A stretch of DNA of 7,110 nucleotides, from contig DXNX01000130.1 of NCBI GenBank assembly GCA_019413245.1, forward strand, positions 1 to 7,110. The letters run 5' to 3'. Positions 5,434 through 7,110 of this stretch are shown here, one piece after another (position 1 is the stretch's first letter; the number at the start of each line of letters is the position of its first letter). Position numbers and translations under genes: made by a program. Source of the stretch: Oscillospiraceae bacterium. GTDB lineage: Bacteria; Bacillota; Clostridia; Oscillospirales; Ruminococcaceae. The notes under the pieces are model-generated. The model worked only from the letters and a program-made list of their open reading frames with translations, was not told where the DNA came from and did not search any database.

Positions 5434-5462
5434 TGGACATTTGGCCGTATATGCGATACAAT
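5434..5462 (+). promoter_or_regulatory. Predicted promoter of glmM
   Basis: TGGACA (5434-5439), five of six to consensus, then 17 bp and TACAAT (5457-5462), also five of six. Expected start is near 5469, giving a leader of about 67 bases before glmM with AAAGGGGA (5523-5530) as ribosome site. Confidence 0.8.
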
Positions 5463-5535
5463 AGGAAAAACCGACGCTGTGCGCCCATGCGCCCGCGGTT
5501 CAAATATGCTTTGTATCACCTGAAAGGGGAACACA

Positions 5536-6942
5536 ATGGGTAAATATTTTGGTACCGACGGCTTCCGCGGAGAAGCCAACATCACCCTGACCGCCGACCA
5601 CGCCTATAAGGTGGGCCGTTTTCTGGGATGGTATTATAATGAAAAACGTCGCCGCGCTGCGGAGGAGGGCCTGGCCCCTCAGCAGGGCCCGGCCCGCATC
5701 GTGATCGGCAAGGATACCCGCCGTTCCAGCTACATGTTTGAATACAGCCTGGTGGGTGGCCTGGTGGCTTCCGGCGCGGACGCTTATCTGCTGCATGTTA
5801 CTACCACTCCGTCCGTGGCGTACATTGCCCGCGTGGACAGCTTTGACTGCGGTATCATGATCTCCGCTTCCCACAACCCGTACTATGACAACGGCATCAA
5901 ACTCATCAACGGCCAGGGCGAAAAGATGGACGAAGAAACCATCTCCCTGGTGGAAGCCTATCTGGACGGCAACCTGGAAGCCTTTGGCCAGAAGTGGGAA
6001 GAACTGCCCTTTGCCCACCGCGACAAGATCGGCTGCACCGTGGACTATATCTCCGGCCGTAACCGCTATATCGGTTATCTCATCAGCCTGGGCATGTACA
6101 GCTTCCGCGGCGTCAAGGTCGGCCTGGACTGCGCCAACGGCTCCAGCTGGAACATCGCCAAGGCGGTGTTTGACGCTCTGGGTGCCACCACTTACGTCAT
6201 CAACGCCGAACCTAACGGCCTGAATATCAACCTGAATGCCGGTTCCACCCATATCGAGGGCCTGCAGAAGTTTGTGGTGGAGAAGGGCCTGGATGTGGGC
6301 TTTGCCTACGACGGCGATGCTGACCGCTGCCTGTGCGTGGATGAAAAGGGCAATGTGGTCACCGGCGACCATATCCTGTATATCTACGGCCGCTACATGA
6401 AGGAACGCGGCAAACTGGTCACCAATACTGTGGTCACCACGGTTATGTCCAACTTCGGCCTGTACAAGGCATTTGATGAACTTGACATCGACTACGCCAA
6501 GACCGCTGTGGGCGATAAGTACGTCTACGAGTATATGCAGCAGCACGGCAGCCGTATCGGCGGTGAGCAGAGCGGCCATATCATCTTCTCCAAGTACGCT
6601 TCTACCGGCGATGGTATTCTGACCAGCCTGAAGCTGATGGAAGTCATGATGGCCCGTAAGAAGCCTATGAGCGAACTGGCTGCGCCTCTGGCTATCTATC
6701 CGCAGGTGCTGGAAAACGTCAAGGTCACGGATAAAGCTGCCGCCCAGAACGACCCGGACGTGCAGGCTGCCGTTCAGGCGGTGGCTGCCGAGCTGGGGGA
6801 TACCGGCCGCATCCTGGTACGGGAATCCGGCACGGAACCGCTGGTCCGCGTGATGGTGGAAGCCCCCAGCAAGGAGACCTGCCAGAAATATGTAGATCAG
6901 GTCGTGAATGTTATTCGCGAAAAAGGCTACGAACAGGCGTGA
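5536..6942 (+). CDS. glmM: Phosphoglucosamine mutase (GlmM)
   Basis: The 468-residue protein is of the alpha-D-phosphohexomutase superfamily. It starts MGKYFGTDGFRGEAN, the standard GlmM N-terminus. The active-site phosphoserine loop is ISASHNPYYDNGIK (109-122; catalytic Ser112). The Mg2+ loop is DGDADR (259-264), the sugar-specificity loop GGEQSGH (342-348) and the C-terminal phosphate-binding loop RESGTEPLVRVM (429-440). It converts glucosamine-6-phosphate to glucosamine-1-phosphate in the cytosol, feeding UDP-GlcNAc, peptidoglycan and other cell-wall polymers. GlmM is usually about 445-450 residues; the extra length comes at least partly from a charged segment near residues 37-52 (KRRRAAEEGLAPQQG) between the first helix and the strand IVIGKD. 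AAAGGGGA five bases before the ATG fixes the start. It has its own promoter and appears to be a single-gene unit. Confidence 0.97.
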   Translation: MGKYFGTDGFRGEANITLTADHAYKVGRFLGWYYNEKRRRAAEEGLAPQQGPARIVIGKDTRRSSYMFEYSLVGGLVASGADAYLLHVTTTPSVAYIARVDSFDCGIMISASHNPYYDNGIKLINGQGEKMDEETISLVEAYLDGNLEAFGQKWEELPFAHRDKIGCTVDYISGRNRYIGYLISLGMYSFRGVKVGLDCANGSSWNIAKAVFDALGATTYVINAEPNGLNINLNAGSTHIEGLQKFVVEKGLDVGFAYDGDADRCLCVDEKGNVVTGDHILYIYGRYMKERGKLVTNTVVTTVMSNFGLYKAFDELDIDYAKTAVGDKYVYEYMQQHGSRIGGEQSGHIIFSKYASTGDGILTSLKLMEVMMARKKPMSELAAPLAIYPQVLENVKVTDKAAAQNDPDVQAAVQAVAAELGDTGRILVRESGTEPLVRVMVEAPSKETCQKYVDQVVNVIREKGYEQA

Positions 6943-6966
6943 AAAAATGTCTGACTTCACTTTTTT
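6939..6966 (+). terminator. Weak terminator candidate after glmM
   Basis: GTGAA (6939-6943, overlapping the stop codon) pairs with TTCAC (6956-6960) and runs directly into six T residues. The five-base stem and 12-base loop make it weak, so some read-through into the tRNA gene is possible. Confidence 0.4.
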
Positions 6967-6968
6967 GT

Positions 6969-7028
6969 AAAAAAAATCCTTAAAAAATCAAAAAAACGCT
7001 TGACAAAACCATTCAAAGCCGGTATAAT
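6969..7028 (+). promoter_or_regulatory. Full-consensus promoter with upstream A-tracts for the tRNA-Pro gene
   Basis: TTGACA (7000-7005), exactly 17 bp, then TATAAT (7023-7028): both elements are perfect. Upstream are A-tracts of 8, 6 and 7 bases at 6969-6976, 6982-6987 and 6990-6996, in the position of an UP element that contacts the RNA polymerase alpha subunit. This is typical of stable-RNA promoters. Transcription should start near 7035, about 25 bases before the tRNA. Confidence 0.93.
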
Positions 7029-7059
7029 CATACATGCTGACTGACCGGTTCGGTCGTGA

Positions 7060-7110
7060 CCGGGTGTAGCGCAGTTTGGTAGCGCGCTTGAATGGGGTTC
7101 AAGAGGCCGT
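7060..7110 (+). tRNA. tRNA-Pro (anticodon GGG), 3' part outside window
   Basis: The first 51 bases of a tRNA are visible. They comprise acceptor strand CCGGGTG (7060-7066), T8, A9, D stem GCGC (7069-7072) with loop AGTTTGGTA and closing GCGC, G26, anticodon stem CTTGA/TCAAG, loop ATGGGGT, variable loop AGGCC and the first two bases of the T stem. The anticodon is GGG, with G37 and an A32-T38 pair, both characteristic of bacterial tRNA-Pro(GGG). C1 is also usual for tRNA-Pro. The 3' acceptor strand should be CACCCGG. No other tRNA is visible, but more may follow. Confidence 0.95.

Noticed and set aside
5277..5543. Rightward 88-codon frame between the terminator and glmM
   Set aside because: It starts inside the terminator loop, crosses the glmM promoter and overlaps the glmM start; no ribosome site and no protein-like composition.
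5500..6960. Leftward open frame of 486 codons opposite glmM
   Set aside because: The product is His/Val/Ala-rich and low in recognisable motifs, it covers the whole of glmM in antisense, and no ribosome site or promoter was seen.
6947..6970. Seven-codon frame directly after glmM (ATG...TAA)
   Set aside because: No ribosome site and it lies in the weak terminator; too short to support as a peptide gene.
1..7110. Search for CRISPR arrays, insertion sequences, integrase sites or prophage genes
   Set aside because: No regularly spaced direct repeats, transposase-like frames or terminal repeats were seen; the genes are core families with normal intact lengths.

Overview
The window looks like chromosomal DNA from a GC-rich anaerobic Firmicute (Clostridia). 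The likeliest group is Oscillospiraceae/Ruminococcaceae near Faecalibacterium, Gemmiger or Subdoligranulum. This is inferred from the tandem feoA-feoA-feoB layout with a small FeoB-associated Cys-rich protein, the strong AGGAGG-type ribosome sites, the TTGACA/TATAAT promoters and the codon choice. The species cannot be fixed by reading alone.

Left part (1-3549): an iron-uptake locus. A DtxR/MntR-family metal-dependent repressor gene, cut by the window edge, reads leftward. Facing away from it is an operon of two different FeoA proteins, the FeoB ferrous iron permease and a 64-residue membrane protein with seven clustered cysteines, ending in a strong branched terminator. A 16-bp inverted-repeat motif, RTTAGCNNAAACTAAC, occurs three times: on the predicted regulator promoter, just downstream of the predicted feo promoter, and in the feoA2-feoB gap. 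It is very probably the operator of the divergent repressor, so the locus carries its own metal-responsive switch. The third copy is also the core of a perfect 28-nt inverted repeat that could fold in the mRNA.

Middle part (3550-5297): a two-gene tRNA-modification operon with its own promoter and terminator. It encodes TcdA (cyclisation of t6A at tRNA position 37) and a TtcA-family PP-loop thiolase (family role: 2-thiocytidine at position 32). The genes overlap by 11 bp, and a nine-base Shine-Dalgarno match for the second lies inside the first.

Right part (5298-7110): a non-coding stretch with several consecutive inverted repeats, then a good promoter and glmM (phosphoglucosamine mutase, cell-wall precursor synthesis). 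A weak terminator and an A-tract-rich, full-consensus promoter follow, driving a tRNA-Pro(GGG) gene whose 3' part lies beyond the window.

The genes are mostly well-known housekeeping and iron-uptake families; I see no mobile element, CRISPR array or clearly new system. The most informative novelty is regulatory: the repeated operator and its internal copy before feoB.
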